Notes under the pieces: model-generated
What the model saw: only the letters and a program-made list of their open reading frames with translations
What the model was told of the DNA's origin: nothing
Databases searched by the model: none
Translations under genes and position numbers: made by a program
DNA from: Candidatus Omnitrophota bacterium
Lineage (GTDB): Bacteria; Omnitrophota; Gorgyraeia; Gygaellales; Profunditerraquicolaceae
Reading direction: 5' to 3'
NCBI GenBank assembly: GCA_018895075.1
Contig: JAHIOW010000042.1
Location: forward strand, 1 to 52,445
Length of the DNA stretch: 52,445 nucleotides
Part shown: one piece after another, positions 42,210 through 52,179 of the stretch
Position numbering within the stretch: position 1 is the first letter of the stretch
Layout of the letters: each line of letters opens with the position of its first letter

Positions 42210-43541
42210 TTAATCTGCCCCTTCAGTATCGCGTTCTATTGCTTTTACTTCCTGGTTTTTGCGCCTACGAATAATAACGCGTTTTAAAGTTACAAATTCC
42301 TCCACTAACTCTTTATTATTTATAGAATTCAGTTGTTTAAAGAGGAAATCGAACTTCTCCTCAATCTCGCCGCTAATGGCATCTCTTATATCCTGAGTGA
42401 GGCCGGTAATCTCTTTCTTAAAAGCCCCTAATGCCTTTTTGCGCGTCTTATAGATAAATTGTTCTTCGGTTTCGCCTTCTTTCTTTTCGCTTGCGCAGTT
42501 AACTTTTAACCAATCATAAATCCTGTTTTTCAAGTCCTGGGGAAAATGTTTACTTTCATAAACCATATTCTGGAATTCAGTGGCTAAGTGCACTTCGGCA
42601 GTTTCGCACTCCACAAATTTATGAAACGCCTCAGGCGGCAGGGTAGAAGCGCCGTGCTGGACTGCGCCGGACAAGCTAAACTCCTCGCGGGCAATCTTAG
42701 AGAGGCTCTTTAAGGTATCAAAATCTAATTTTACCTGGGCTACTGTGCCGTCCGGTAAAACCACGCCGCCGTGGGCAGTGCCTGTCTGGACACTTATCTT
42801 ACTGATACCTAAACGGCCCTTACGCAGCCTCTTGGAGTATCCTTGCATAAATGCGCGTAATTCCTCGGGTGTCGAGTTCTTTCCGCCTACCTCGCCAATC
42901 TCGCCCCCCACGGATACTTCTATACCGCGGGGTTGAATCTGGCGTATAAACTGTGTTAACCTGGCACAGACATCATAATTGAGATACTGCTGTTTCTTTA
43001 TATCGACTTTCTCCAAATCCACCAGAGTCGATGAGTCAATATCAATATTATAGAACCCTGACTCAATAGCCTCGCTGATTAAATTTTTTAAACCCTCTAT
43101 TTCCTTATCCGAGTTCTCTTTAAACTTTTTGGCATTGACCTGGAAATGATCACCCTGAATAAAAACCGCACCGGAAAAATTCTCTTTTATTGCCGCAGCC
43201 AAGACTGCGCTGGAATATTCTACAGGCGGCTGATCAGTATAGCCAATCTCTGACTTGGCAATTTCAAAAATGAATGCGCCAGAATTGTTTTTCTTGGCCA
43301 CCCTGAATATTGCCCGCGCCAGATCATAGGTCATGCCTCTTAAATTTATGGCCGGAACGGTAAAACCGCTCAATTTACCCTCACCCCGCGCCTGATAAAG
43401 TTGGTTCATGCTAGAAAGGTAAATCCCTTTTTTATAGGCGATATTAAGGATCTTTTTAGCCAAGTCTCTCTTAATGCTTAAATTATCGCTTAAGACTAAT
43501 TCCCGGAGAATTTTATCAATATCCAAAGGCCTCCTGCCCAT
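42210..43541 (-). CDS. Class II fructose-bisphosphate-type aldolase
   Basis: The TIM barrel has the zinc/metal histidines in [19 protein letters not shown] and [10 protein letters not shown], and the acidic [12 protein letters not shown] segment. At 443 aa it is longer than classical FbaA (about 300-360). The extra N- and C-terminal helical parts (about 1-50 and 355-443) are those of the larger ketose-bisphosphate aldolase subgroup. Its position next to pfkA supports fructose-1,6-bisphosphate as substrate. It begins 17 nt after pfkA. Confidence 0.88.
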   Translation of the reverse strand: MGRRPLDIDKILRELVLSDNLSIKRDLAKKILNIAYKKGIYLSSMNQLYQARGEGKLSGFTVPAINLRGMTYDLARAIFRVAKKNNSGAFIFEIAKSEIGYTDQPPVEYSSAVLAAAIKENFSGAVFIQGDHFQVNAKKFKENSDKEIEGLKNLISEAIESGFYNIDIDSSTLVDLEKVDIKKQQYLNYDVCARLTQFIRQIQPRGIEVSVGGEIGEVGGKNSTPEELRAFMQGYSKRLRKGRLGISKISVQTGTAHGGVVLPDGTVAQVKLDFDTLKSLSKIAREEFSLSGAVQHGASTLPPEAFHKFVECETAEVHLATEFQNMVYESKHFPQDLKNRIYDWLKVNCASEKKEGETEEQFIYKTRKKALGAFKKEITGLTQDIRDAISGEIEEKFDFLFKQLNSINNKELVEEFVTLKRVIIRRRKNQEVKAIERDTEGAD

Positions 43542-43558
43542 AAAAAACAGTCTCCTTT

Positions 43559-44539
43559 CTATGTTAATATCTTAATCAAACGATAGAAATTATCTACCTT
43601 TAATTCCTTCTTGGTTACGGCAAATTCTAAATCCACCACATTAATATCATCTGAGATTACTCCTACTGCCTTGCCATTCTGGCCATTCATTAATAATTCT
43701 ACAGCCGCTGCGCCTAAGCGCGTGGCCAAGATCCTATCCCTGGCAGTAGGGATGCCACCTCTTTGTATATGGCCTAAAACCACTTCCCGTGTTTCCAATC
43801 CCGTCATCTCAGTAATTTTTTTTGCAATATCTTGGGCCTTGGCTATCTGCCCGTCCGGCAAGTGAGCACCCTCAGCTACGATAATAATCCAACTAACCTT
43901 GCCGCGAATATTGCCTTCTACTATCTCATCGCACATCCGCGGGAAATCAAATTTTTTCTCGGGCAAAAGAACTTCTTCTGCGCCACCACCCAGAGCAACC
44001 TGCAAGGCGATAAAACCATACTCTCTGCCCATTACTTCAATCACAAAAATCCTCTCCATTGAAGTAGAGGTATCTCTTATCTTGTCAATCGCCTCTAAGG
44101 CAGTATTTACTGCTGTATCGCAACCTATGGCGGAATCCGTTCCATTTAAATCATTATCGATTGTTCCGGGGATACCAATACAACTTAGATGCCATTTTTT
44201 TACCAGTTCTATACCGCCGCGGTATGTCCCATCACCGCCGATTAAAACCAGGCCGTCTATCTTATTCTTTTTTATCGCCTGGACTGCCCGGCGCTGGCCT
44301 TCTTCAGTTAAAAATTCATCGCAGCGTGCGGTTTTCAGCATCGTGCCGCCGCGATTGATAATATTAGAAACAGAACGGTGATTAAGTTCTTTCAATTCTT
44401 CGTTGATCAGGCCGGCATAACCACGAAATATACCTATCACCTCTATTTTATTATGCACAGCGTAACGCACCACGCTGCGTATAGCAGCATTCATTCCCGG
44501 CGCATCGCCGCCTGAAGTTAAAACTCCGATACGCTTCAT
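43559..44539 (-). CDS. pfkA: ATP-dependent 6-phosphofructokinase
   Basis: MKRIGVLTSGGDAPGMNAAIR, IGGDGTYRGG and GIPGTIDNDLNGTD identify PfkA; a glycine after GGD and PGT (instead of PKT) favour ATP over pyrophosphate as donor. The frame extends five codons to a TTG at 44554, but the ATG at 44539 overlaps the ahcY stop by 4 nt (ATGA) and gives the family N-terminus. 326 aa is normal. Confidence 0.94.
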   Translation of the reverse strand: MKRIGVLTSGGDAPGMNAAIRSVVRYAVHNKIEVIGIFRGYAGLINEELKELNHRSVSNIINRGGTMLKTARCDEFLTEEGQRRAVQAIKKNKIDGLVLIGGDGTYRGGIELVKKWHLSCIGIPGTIDNDLNGTDSAIGCDTAVNTALEAIDKIRDTSTSMERIFVIEVMGREYGFIALQVALGGGAEEVLLPEKKFDFPRMCDEIVEGNIRGKVSWIIIVAEGAHLPDGQIAKAQDIAKKITEMTGLETREVVLGHIQRGGIPTARDRILATRLGAAAVELLMNGQNGKAVGVISDDINVVDLEFAVTKKELKVDNFYRLIKILT

Positions 44540-47067
44540 GTGCCTATCTCCCAACTACAAAGATACTTTTTCTGCTCTTTAGTCAGGACATCTATCTTGA
44601 TATTCATAGATTCTAATTTCAGCCTGGCAATATCGGCATCAATTTCCTCAGGAACCTTATAAACCTCATTTCTTAATCCCTGGTGGAACTTGACAATATG
44701 CTCGACGCTTAAGGCCTGGTTGGCAAACGACATATCCATCACCTGCGCAGGATGGCCTTCTGCTGCCGCCAGATTTATGAGGCGCCCTTCGCCTAATAGG
44801 TAAATCCTGCGGCCGCCTTTTTTTAATCTATATTCATCTACAAAATCGCGAATGCGCCTTTTATTCCTGCTTAACTTCTCTAATGCCGGTATATCTATCT
44901 CTACATTAAAGTGTCCGGCATTAGCCACAATTGCGCCGTCTTTCATCGAGAGGAAATGTTCCCTGCGGATTACGCTTGCGTCGCCGGTGGTAGTCACAAA
45001 GATATCGCCGCATTTTGCCGCATCAGATATGCGCATCACCCCAAAACCATCCATAACCGCTTCTAAACCCCTGAGGGGTGAGACCTCAACCACAATAACC
45101 TGCGCACCCATCCCCTTTGCCCGCATGGCCACCCCTTTACCGCAATTATGAACTAATATACCATTTGCTACAAAACTATTAACCTTACTTACTTCTATGT
45201 CATAAATTTCTTCTTTTTCTTCTAATTTTCTTACTGACTCTAATGGAATCAATTTATAATCGTTATTAATGATTGCTCTTAATGCATCTAACAGCTTATC
45301 ATTAAGATTTGAATATTTATAATCTAAAATCCTTTTTGCTACTTCCTTCGAAATTCTTTTTTTACCATTTATATTAATCACTTTTGCATCTTCTCTACTA
45401 ACCACAACTTTGTACCTCATGTTTATCTTTCTTATAATTTCTTTGAAGTAAGGAATGCTGTCGTATTTATCAATACCTCTTGTATTTTCAAGGCCACTTA
45501 ACTCTCTTTGTTTTCTTTCCAATGAAAAACCTATTTTTTTCTTAAATATCTTTCTTGATTCTAATCCTTTTATGACCAATTCATAGCCAGATTTTGTAAC
45601 ATAAGAACAATTATCTATATTTGCAACTCGACTCCTTCTTTCTATGATGTGAGAATGTATGCCGTAATTCATTAATAGAATCTGCGTCTGTTCTATCAAC
45701 TTTTTACTGGAAGAAGATAGTCCAACAACACAGATTCTTTTACCTTTTTTCTTTCTCACCCATCCATCTGTATCAAAAAGACCCCTCAAGAAATTAGAAA
45801 CTATTTTTTCTTTAGCGGAAAAAATCGGCTCAGGTATAACTTTTTGAAAAGATTTCAGATAACCCAAGTTCAATTTAACTAATAAGTCTCTAAATTTTGT
45901 GGAATATATATCTAAATATAAGTTACTCCTGCAATCTCCTATATGAAACTTTAATTTACTTAAAGCATTTTTAAAATGTTCTTTATCTTTAGAGCTACAG
46001 GCCAGAGATACTGATCGCTTCTTTGTTACTGTCCCGTCACCAATTAAACAACCCAAAATGTAAAACAAGTCTTCGGATTTAAAACTAAAGCCGTATTTTT
46101 TAATTAAATTACTATAATCGTTTTTCCCCCATCCATTTTTATTTTTACATACAACAATATTGTCTCCCGGTATTAAATTTTCTACTTTCTTATATCTAAA
46201 GCCATCTTCCGCAAAAACTAAAACTTCGTGTTCCTTAGTTGCTCTAATACTATAACCGTCTTTTGTTTTTACCTTATAGAGCTCTTTTACTCCTTTATGA
46301 AATTTATTTACTACCTTACCATAGCCATTAAAACCTACTACCGTATCCCCAATCTCTATATCTTTTATGTCCTTAATGCCGTGGTAAGTAAATATCTTTG
46401 TATCTTTAGCAAGACACCAGCCATAACCGCAGACTACAAATTTGGAACCAGCTAATAATTTGTTAGTGGCGCGGATTATTCCATCTACGGTTGATTGTCC
46501 GGTGCCATAACGGTTATCAAATAGATGTTTGGTTTGAGCGTCATTTACCGCGATTATAGGATAACGCAACTTTCCCTGCTCTGCCAAGGCCCTTAACCTG
46601 ATTACGCCTGTAGTTGTCTCCTCGGTTCCACCGATAATATTATGGTGCATAGAAACCTGTCGCTGATGGATAGTGCTAACTAAATCTGCCCCATCATCCA
46701 TGGTAATACCAGGTTTAAATGCCAATACGGATTTAATATGTTGATAATAAGTTTTAGTATCTTCGCCTTTAATGGCGAAACAGGCAATTCTAAGCTTCTT
46801 TACCAAAGATGATGCTACATCATCCTGCGTAGATAAAGGGTTAGATGCACAAAGAGATAGATGCGCGCCGCCTGCCTTTAATACCTCCATTAAAACCCCT
46901 GTCTCGGTAGTAACGTGCAGACAGCAGGCTATCTTGATGCCTTTTAAGGGTTTCTCTTTTTTAAAACGCGTGGCAATCAAACCAAGCACAGGCATATTAT
47001 TACCTGCCCATTCAATGCGTAATGCTCCCTTCTTGGCCAGTTTTATATCTTTGATATCATAACTCAT
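44536..47067 (-). CDS. ahcY: Adenosylhomocysteinase interrupted by a LAGLIDADG intein
   Basis: Residues 1-217 and 642-843 join to a normal 419-aa S-adenosylhomocysteine hydrolase (TGVIRLRALAEQ, FDNRYGTGQS, VMDMSFANQALS), which splits S-adenosylhomocysteine into adenosine and homocysteine. The join restores the NAD-binding motif CGYGW-CGKGVA. Residues 218-641 are a 424-aa intein, so the enzyme cannot bind NAD normally until splicing occurs. metK lies 13 nt upstream, so both ends of the methyl cycle are co-expressed. Confidence 0.95.
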   Translation of the reverse strand: MSYDIKDIKLAKKGALRIEWAGNNMPVLGLIATRFKKEKPLKGIKIACCLHVTTETGVLMEVLKAGGAHLSLCASNPLSTQDDVASSLVKKLRIACFAIKGEDTKTYYQHIKSVLAFKPGITMDDGADLVSTIHQRQVSMHHNIIGGTEETTTGVIRLRALAEQGKLRYPIIAVNDAQTKHLFDNRYGTGQSTVDGIIRATNKLLAGSKFVVCGYGWCLAKDTKIFTYHGIKDIKDIEIGDTVVGFNGYGKVVNKFHKGVKELYKVKTKDGYSIRATKEHEVLVFAEDGFRYKKVENLIPGDNIVVCKNKNGWGKNDYSNLIKKYGFSFKSEDLFYILGCLIGDGTVTKKRSVSLACSSKDKEHFKNALSKLKFHIGDCRSNLYLDIYSTKFRDLLVKLNLGYLKSFQKVIPEPIFSAKEKIVSNFLRGLFDTDGWVRKKKGKRICVVGLSSSSKKLIEQTQILLMNYGIHSHIIERRSRVANIDNCSYVTKSGYELVIKGLESRKIFKKKIGFSLERKQRELSGLENTRGIDKYDSIPYFKEIIRKINMRYKVVVSREDAKVININGKKRISKEVAKRILDYKYSNLNDKLLDALRAIINNDYKLIPLESVRKLEEKEEIYDIEVSKVNSFVANGILVHNCGKGVAMRAKGMGAQVIVVEVSPLRGLEAVMDGFGVMRISDAAKCGDIFVTTTGDASVIRREHFLSMKDGAIVANAGHFNVEIDIPALEKLSRNKRRIRDFVDEYRLKKGGRRIYLLGEGRLINLAAAEGHPAQVMDMSFANQALSVEHIVKFHQGLRNEVYKVPEEIDADIARLKLESMNIKIDVLTKEQKKYLCSWEIGT
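45145..46416 (-). mobile_element. Intein (424 aa) with LAGLIDADG homing endonuclease in ahcY
   Basis: The intein begins with Cys218 (CLAKDTKIFT, block A), has block B near ATKEHEVLVF, two LAGLIDADG-type motifs (LGCLIGDGTV and LRGLFDTDGWV), and ends with YDIEVSKVNSFVANGILVHN, that is block F/G with terminal His-Asn. The next extein residue is Cys. All residues needed for standard class 1 splicing are present. The stretch looks more AT-rich than the exteins, consistent with recent gain. Confidence 0.95.
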
Positions 47068-47080
47068 AAAGACTCCTTAT

Positions 47081-48250
47081 TTATAATCTCTTTGCCTGTT
47101 TTTTCAACTCCTGGGCCTTGTCTGTTGCCTCCCAGCTAAATTCAGGTTCTGTCCTGCCAAAATGCCCATAGCAGGCAGTCTTTCTGTATATCGGACGCAA
47201 AAGGTCCAAAGACTTAATCATCCCCTGGGGCGTCAGCTCGAAGTTCTGCCGGATAAGTTTTACGAATGCGGTTTCAGAAATCTTACCAGTGCCAAAGGTA
47301 TCTACCATTATCGCTAATGGGTCAGCCCGGCCAATAACATAAGCCATGTGTATCAGGCATTTATCTGCCAGGCCACTAGCCACAATATTCTTGGCAATAT
47401 ATCTGGCCATATAGGCTGCTGAACGGTCTACCTTGGTGGGGTCTTTACCTGAAAAAGCACCCCCGCCTGGCGCCGCAGTTCCGCCATAGGTATCCACCAC
47501 AATCTTTCTTCCGGTCATACCTGTATCAGACTGCGGGCCGCCAATGACAAACTTACCTGTTTCATTGACATAGTATTTTGTATCTTTAGTAAGGTATTCC
47601 TTTAATACTGGCTTGGCAATAATATCGATCAACTCCTGGCGCGCTTTTTTGGTAATCCTTTCTTTTGTGGAATCTAATATATCTTCAGTGTGCTGGCAGG
47701 CCAAGACACAGGAATCCACTTTTTTAGGCCGGCCATCATGATATTCTACGCTTACCTGAGATTTACAATCAGGGCCGAGATATTTTAATAGCCCCTCTCT
47801 CCTGACCTGGGCTAGGCGTCGGACTAACTTATGGGCAAGCATTATAGGTAAGGGCATAAGTTCCTCAGTCTCACGGCAGGCAAAACCTATCATAAACCCC
47901 TGATCGCCAGCGCCACCGGCATTAACACCCTGAGCGATATCAGGAGATTGGCTATGGATAGTATTGATGATAGCGCAGGTATGATAATCAAAACCGTATC
48001 TGGGATGAATGTAACCTATTTCTTTTAATAAATTGCGGGTAAGGTTATGCACATCTACATAGCCTGTGGTCGTAATCTCTCCGCCCACAATCAAAAGCCC
48101 CATGGTCACATACGTCTCACAGGCCACCCGACCATAAGGGTCCTGCCTTAAGACATCATCCAGCACCGTGTCGGAGATCTGATCGCAGACCTTATCCGGA
48201 TGGCCTTCTCCTACTGACTCTGAAGTAAAAAGGTATTTATGTGCTGACAT
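47081..48250 (-). CDS. metK: S-adenosylmethionine synthetase
   Basis: [19 protein letters not shown] at the start, [16 protein letters not shown] and [19 protein letters not shown] are the three family signatures. It makes SAM from methionine and ATP. 389 aa is normal. A clear Shine-Dalgarno site (AAGGAG) precedes the ATG, 51 nt after the sugar nucleotidyltransferase. Confidence 0.97.
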   Translation of the reverse strand: MSAHKYLFTSESVGEGHPDKVCDQISDTVLDDVLRQDPYGRVACETYVTMGLLIVGGEITTTGYVDVHNLTRNLLKEIGYIHPRYGFDYHTCAIINTIHSQSPDIAQGVNAGGAGDQGFMIGFACRETEELMPLPIMLAHKLVRRLAQVRREGLLKYLGPDCKSQVSVEYHDGRPKKVDSCVLACQHTEDILDSTKERITKKARQELIDIIAKPVLKEYLTKDTKYYVNETGKFVIGGPQSDTGMTGRKIVVDTYGGTAAPGGGAFSGKDPTKVDRSAAYMARYIAKNIVASGLADKCLIHMAYVIGRADPLAIMVDTFGTGKISETAFVKLIRQNFELTPQGMIKSLDLLRPIYRKTACYGHFGRTEPEFSWEATDKAQELKKQAKRL

Positions 48251-48301
48251 AGCGCTTACTCCTTTTTATTGTTGATATATAAATTATTCTCCATTGCCTC
48301 A

Positions 48302-49042
48302 TCAATTTGCAAATGCCTCTTGGGCCTCTTTATAAAAGTTGTGGTGGCCGATATCGTACCAACGCCCCTGGAATACATACCCGTAAACCGCAACCTTTCT
48401 CCTTAGCCAATCTATGTATAAACCTGTAGCATCATGTTCGTTGGCCCTGGCATCTATATATTCCTTGATCATCCCTAATCTCTCTTTAAAAAAATAATAA
48501 AGGCACATTGCTACTAAGGTTGAATCCGGGCTTTTGGGTTTTTCCTTAAAATCAACAATCTTATTGTTTTTATTGAGTTTAATCACGCCGTATTTCTTGG
48601 CCATGCCTCTATCATTTATATTATAAACACCGATCGCCGGATTTGGTTTATTCCTCCTGGCAAAAGATAAAAAGCCCTTTAAATCATCGTCAAATAGGTT
48701 ATCGCCGCCAATAACCAATAAATCATCTTTAATGCCTTTTTTTACTATGGCGAAATGCATATCGCCAATTGCCCCGCGCTTCTGGCCTTCACCCTTAGTC
48801 AAATCATCTATTATGGTTATGCGCTTCTTAAGCTTTAGGTTTTTCGCCCATTTTTTAAATCTGGATATAAATTTGCTGTTTGTAATTACGATAATCTCAT
48901 CTAGCTCGCCCAGGTTTTTCAGTTTATCTATGATATAATCTATTATAGGTTTTTGACCGATCTTAAGCAGCGGCTTAGGATATTTTTTGGTTAAAGGATA
49001 TAGCCGCGTGGCATAACCCGCCGCTAATATCAATGCCTTCAT
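48302..49042 (-). CDS. Sugar-1-phosphate nucleotidyltransferase (NTP_transferase, RmlA-like)
   Basis: MKALILAAGYATRLYPLTKKYPKPLLKIG is the nucleotide-binding loop and Lys; VIGGDNLF holds the metal-binding Asp, and VDFKEKPKSP is the sugar-site segment. The sugar and nucleotide are not certain; glucose-1-phosphate with dTTP or UTP is likely. It lies next to Pgi/Pmi, which would provide hexose phosphates. Confidence 0.88.
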   Translation of the reverse strand: MKALILAAGYATRLYPLTKKYPKPLLKIGQKPIIDYIIDKLKNLGELDEIIVITNSKFISRFKKWAKNLKLKKRITIIDDLTKGEGQKRGAIGDMHFAIVKKGIKDDLLVIGGDNLFDDDLKGFLSFARRNKPNPAIGVYNINDRGMAKKYGVIKLNKNNKIVDFKEKPKSPDSTLVAMCLYYFFKERLGMIKEYIDARANEHDATGLYIDWLRRKVAVYGYVFQGRWYDIGHHNFYKEAQEAFAN

Positions 49043-49050
49043 TTTTATTG

Positions 49051-49107
49051 TTTTATGTTTAATGTACTATGTTTAATGTTTTTACATTAAACATTAAACT
49101 TTAAACA
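49051..49107. repeat. AT-rich 38-bp repeat with palindromes, copy 2 (upstream of the nucleotidyltransferase)
   Basis: 49055-49092 matches 37250-37287 in 37 of 38 bases. It contains the perfect hairpin TGTTTAATGT-TTTT-ACATTAAACA and continues into ATTAAACTTTAAAC units. It fills the 65-nt gap between the Pgi/Pmi stop and the nucleotidyltransferase start. Confidence 0.85.
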
Positions 49108-50178
49108 TTATACATTTTTGGCTAATTCGTTCTTCAGATAAGTGATTTTATCTACGGGCGTGGGGTCAATCCCATAAAGTATCGCCAGGTAAAATGAGAT
49201 AAAATCTCCTATATAAATCAGGGAAAAAATTCTACTGAGCAAATCTTCTCCCCGCGACCAAATATCTATTAATTCTACCCCTTCCTTTCTAAGTATATCG
49301 GAAGTTATATCCATCCTCTTTACTAGGCGCGGATGCATATGCTTGTCTCTAAATAGTAATATTAGAAAATTCTTAAGTAATTTTTTAGGGTTTTGCCAAC
49401 CCATGATTTCATTGTGATTCATTTCTGGAAACACATGACTTGAGGCTAGAGCCTTGGCATTTTCATTAAGCTGGCACCTCAGGCGCATTGCCGCTACATC
49501 AAAATGCATAGAAGCCGAATAGATAATTGCCAACTTATTAAATAATTTTCTCGCGATAAACTTTGCAATATTGTCCTTCTCTCCTATATGCGGATTAAGC
49601 TTACTCTTATTGAGATCCTCTAAGATTTCAAACGCCTGATGGATAGAATAACTTACGTCTTTAATCAAGCCAAGTTTTTCTAATACGCACAGGGGTATAA
49701 TGCTCAAATATCCTAATGCGCATCTGGGTGGCAGGCCTCCAGGTATCTGGATGAATGTAATATTATCATTCTGCGCATATTCTTTTAATCTACCGTCTGA
49801 AGAAACAAGAATCATGGATGCGCCTTTCTCCCTTGCCTGGTTATAGGCACTTATTGTCTCTTCTGTATTACCCGAATAACTTGATATAAATACCAGCGTC
49901 GAACTATCTATATACGCGGGTAATTCATATTCCCGGTAGACAATAATAGGCAGCTTGCTTTGAGAATACAGATAAGACTTTACTAAGTCCGCCCCGATAG
50001 CTGAACCGCCTAAACCAGCAAATACAATCTTGTTAAAATCTCTCTTCTCAAATAGTATCTCTACCGTCTTAGCTAAATCCTGGGCTGTCCTAAACTGTAA
50101 GGAAAAATCCAATAACAAACCCAACATGTTAGAACGGTCAATCCTTTTTATATTTTCTAAACTTAAAGACCCTTTCAT
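49108..50178 (-). CDS. Bifunctional phosphoglucose/phosphomannose isomerase
   Basis: A SIS-domain protein of 356 aa: FAGLGGSAIGADLVKSYL and VFISSYSGNTEETISAY are the sugar phosphate-binding loops, GGLPPRCALGYLS is typical of the bacterial bifunctional Pgi/Pmi family, and EMNHNEIMGW holds catalytic residues. It interconverts glucose-6-P, fructose-6-P and mannose-6-P. It overlaps ptsI by 4 nt. Confidence 0.92.
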   Translation of the reverse strand: MKGSLSLENIKRIDRSNMLGLLLDFSLQFRTAQDLAKTVEILFEKRDFNKIVFAGLGGSAIGADLVKSYLYSQSKLPIIVYREYELPAYIDSSTLVFISSYSGNTEETISAYNQAREKGASMILVSSDGRLKEYAQNDNITFIQIPGGLPPRCALGYLSIIPLCVLEKLGLIKDVSYSIHQAFEILEDLNKSKLNPHIGEKDNIAKFIARKLFNKLAIIYSASMHFDVAAMRLRCQLNENAKALASSHVFPEMNHNEIMGWQNPKKLLKNFLILLFRDKHMHPRLVKRMDITSDILRKEGVELIDIWSRGEDLLSRIFSLIYIGDFISFYLAILYGIDPTPVDKITYLKNELAKNV

Positions 50179-51905
50179 CCTAATATCTTCCTTAATTCTA
50201 ACTGGCTGAACGCCTCTACCTCTTTACCTGTAGACAACTGCAGGGCCTTTTGGGCAATCTCTTGGGCCTTCTTCAGGGTAACCGAACGAATTATGTATTT
50301 TACCTCTGGAATAACCTGGGGAGGCATACTAAATTCATCCAAACCTAAGCCTAAAATTATTAATATAAAGGCAGGTTCTCCGGCCATCTCACCGCACATC
50401 CCCACCCAAATTCCCGCATGATGCGCTGCCTCGATTATATTTTTAATCATCCTTAAGACAGCCGGATGCAAAGGCTCGTATAGATAGGCTACCTTTTCAT
50501 TGGCACGGTCCACTGCCAAAGAATACTGAATCAGGTCATTAGTGCCGATGCTAAAGAAATCGGCCTCCTCAGCTAAAAGGTCACAAGTCATTGCTGCTGA
50601 AGGCACCTCGATCATCGCCCCTACTTCAATATTATCATTAAAAGGTAAACCTTCCTTCCTTAGCTCCTCCTTGCAATCATCTAATATCTTGTTTGCCTGT
50701 CTCAGTTCTTCGACGCCCGAAATCATCGGATACATAAGTTTCAATTTCCCATGTACCGAGGCCCTCAATATCGCCCTCAGTTGCACCTTGAATATATCCG
50801 GCCGCGCCAGACAGAACCTCACCGCCCGCCATCCCAGAAAATTTTGCATCTCATGGGGAATTTCAAATTGCGACAAAAATTTATCGCCACCCAGATCCAG
50901 AGTGCGAATAATCACCGGGTAAGGCTTCATTTCGCTGGCTACATAGCTATAAGCCTGGTAATGTTCCTCTTCCGAGGGAAGGCCTTTTCTGTTCATATAG
51001 AAAAATTCCGTGCGGTAAAGCCCTATGCCTTGCGCACCGTGGAGTTTTACTGAACCAACTTCATCGGGCAACTCTATATTGGCGGTTATCTCAATCTGCT
51101 TACCGTCAAGAGTAAGTGTAGGAAGGTCCTTTACAGATAAAAATTTTTCTGCTATCCCTTTTAGCTTGCGCTGTCCCTCTTGATAAAATTGCAGGGTCGC
51201 CTCATCGGGATTTATGATTACATCACCCATACTGCCATCGACTATCAAGAGGTCATTTGTCTTGATCTTTAAGGTTATCCCTTCTACGCCAACTACCGCC
51301 GGTATCTCCAGGGACTTAGCCATAATTGCCGTATGGGAGGTCTTACCCCCGATATCTGTAACAAAGGCGCAGACATTTTGTTTATGCATTGCCGCCGTAT
51401 CTGAGGGGGAGAGATCATGCGCTACCAGGACCACTTTCTCTTTTAAATCCTTGAAGTCCATGCGTTTTTTACCCAAAAGATTGCGCAAGATCCTCTTTCC
51501 TACGTCATTTATATCTGCGGTGCGCTCTTTTAAATATTCGTCTTCAATCTTAGAAAATACATCAATATATTTCTTCAAGACCTCAAGAAATATATAGGCT
51601 ACATTCAGGCGTTCTTTTTTAAGGCGCGAGATAACCTCTTCAATAAGCATACGGTCTTCTAAGACTAACAGATGGGCATCAAAAATCTCAGCTTGTTCCT
51701 GCCCCATATCAGTAGCGATTCTTTTTTGTAAAGCCACGATTTCTCTGCGGGTCTGGATTAATGCCTCTTCGAATAGCTGTATCTGCACAGGGATATCCCC
51801 TTGCGCTATAGGCTCTTTAGGAATAACGAATTCTTCTTTGTCTATCCTATAGGCTGGCCCGATACTTATTCCGGAAGCTGCAGCTATACCTTTAACCTTT
51901 ATCAT
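50175..51905 (-). CDS. ptsI: Phosphoenolpyruvate-protein phosphotransferase (PTS enzyme I)
   Basis: The phosphohistidine H191 lies in DIGGKTSHTAIMAK; the PEP-binding barrel has VIIRTLDLGGDK, and the active-site Cys is in GMCGEMAG. At 576 aa it is a complete enzyme I. It transfers phosphate from PEP to HPr, encoded 10 nt upstream. No sugar-specific EII gene is in the window. Confidence 0.96.
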   Translation of the reverse strand: MIKVKGIAAASGISIGPAYRIDKEEFVIPKEPIAQGDIPVQIQLFEEALIQTRREIVALQKRIATDMGQEQAEIFDAHLLVLEDRMLIEEVISRLKKERLNVAYIFLEVLKKYIDVFSKIEDEYLKERTADINDVGKRILRNLLGKKRMDFKDLKEKVVLVAHDLSPSDTAAMHKQNVCAFVTDIGGKTSHTAIMAKSLEIPAVVGVEGITLKIKTNDLLIVDGSMGDVIINPDEATLQFYQEGQRKLKGIAEKFLSVKDLPTLTLDGKQIEITANIELPDEVGSVKLHGAQGIGLYRTEFFYMNRKGLPSEEEHYQAYSYVASEMKPYPVIIRTLDLGGDKFLSQFEIPHEMQNFLGWRAVRFCLARPDIFKVQLRAILRASVHGKLKLMYPMISGVEELRQANKILDDCKEELRKEGLPFNDNIEVGAMIEVPSAAMTCDLLAEEADFFSIGTNDLIQYSLAVDRANEKVAYLYEPLHPAVLRMIKNIIEAAHHAGIWVGMCGEMAGEPAFILIILGLGLDEFSMPPQVIPEVKYIIRSVTLKKAQEIAQKALQLSTGKEVEAFSQLELRKILG

Positions 51906-51915
51906 ATTTTAGGCC

Positions 51916-52179
51916 TTACTCCTCATTGCTGATAATCTTCTCCAGCTCCGACATAGCCATATGCGCGTCATCGCCTTCGGCTTCAATTACAATCTGGCTG
52001 TCTTTCTCTGCGCCCAACATAAGGATACCCATAATAGACTTGCCATTTATTTCTTCTTTGCCGCGCTTTACCGTTATGCGGGCATCAAATTTATTTGCAA
52101 CCTGGACAAATAATGCCGCTGGGCGGGCATGTAGCCCTTGCTTATTTTTTACTATTAACTGCTTTCTGACAACAACCAT
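51916..52179 (-). CDS. ptsH: Phosphocarrier protein HPr
   Basis: MVVVRKQLIVKNKQGLHARPAALF gives the phosphorylatable His17, and NGKSIMGILML gives Ser48, the equivalent of regulatory Ser46 phosphorylated by HPr kinase. An in-frame ATG at 52194 lies inside the structured repeat, so I start at 52179 (87 aa), where family members begin. No Shine-Dalgarno site is seen; the repeat ends directly at the ATG, just as at rplI. Confidence 0.93.
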   Translation of the reverse strand: MVVVRKQLIVKNKQGLHARPAALFVQVANKFDARITVKRGKEEINGKSIMGILMLGAEKDSQIVIEAEGDDAHMAMSELEKIISNEE

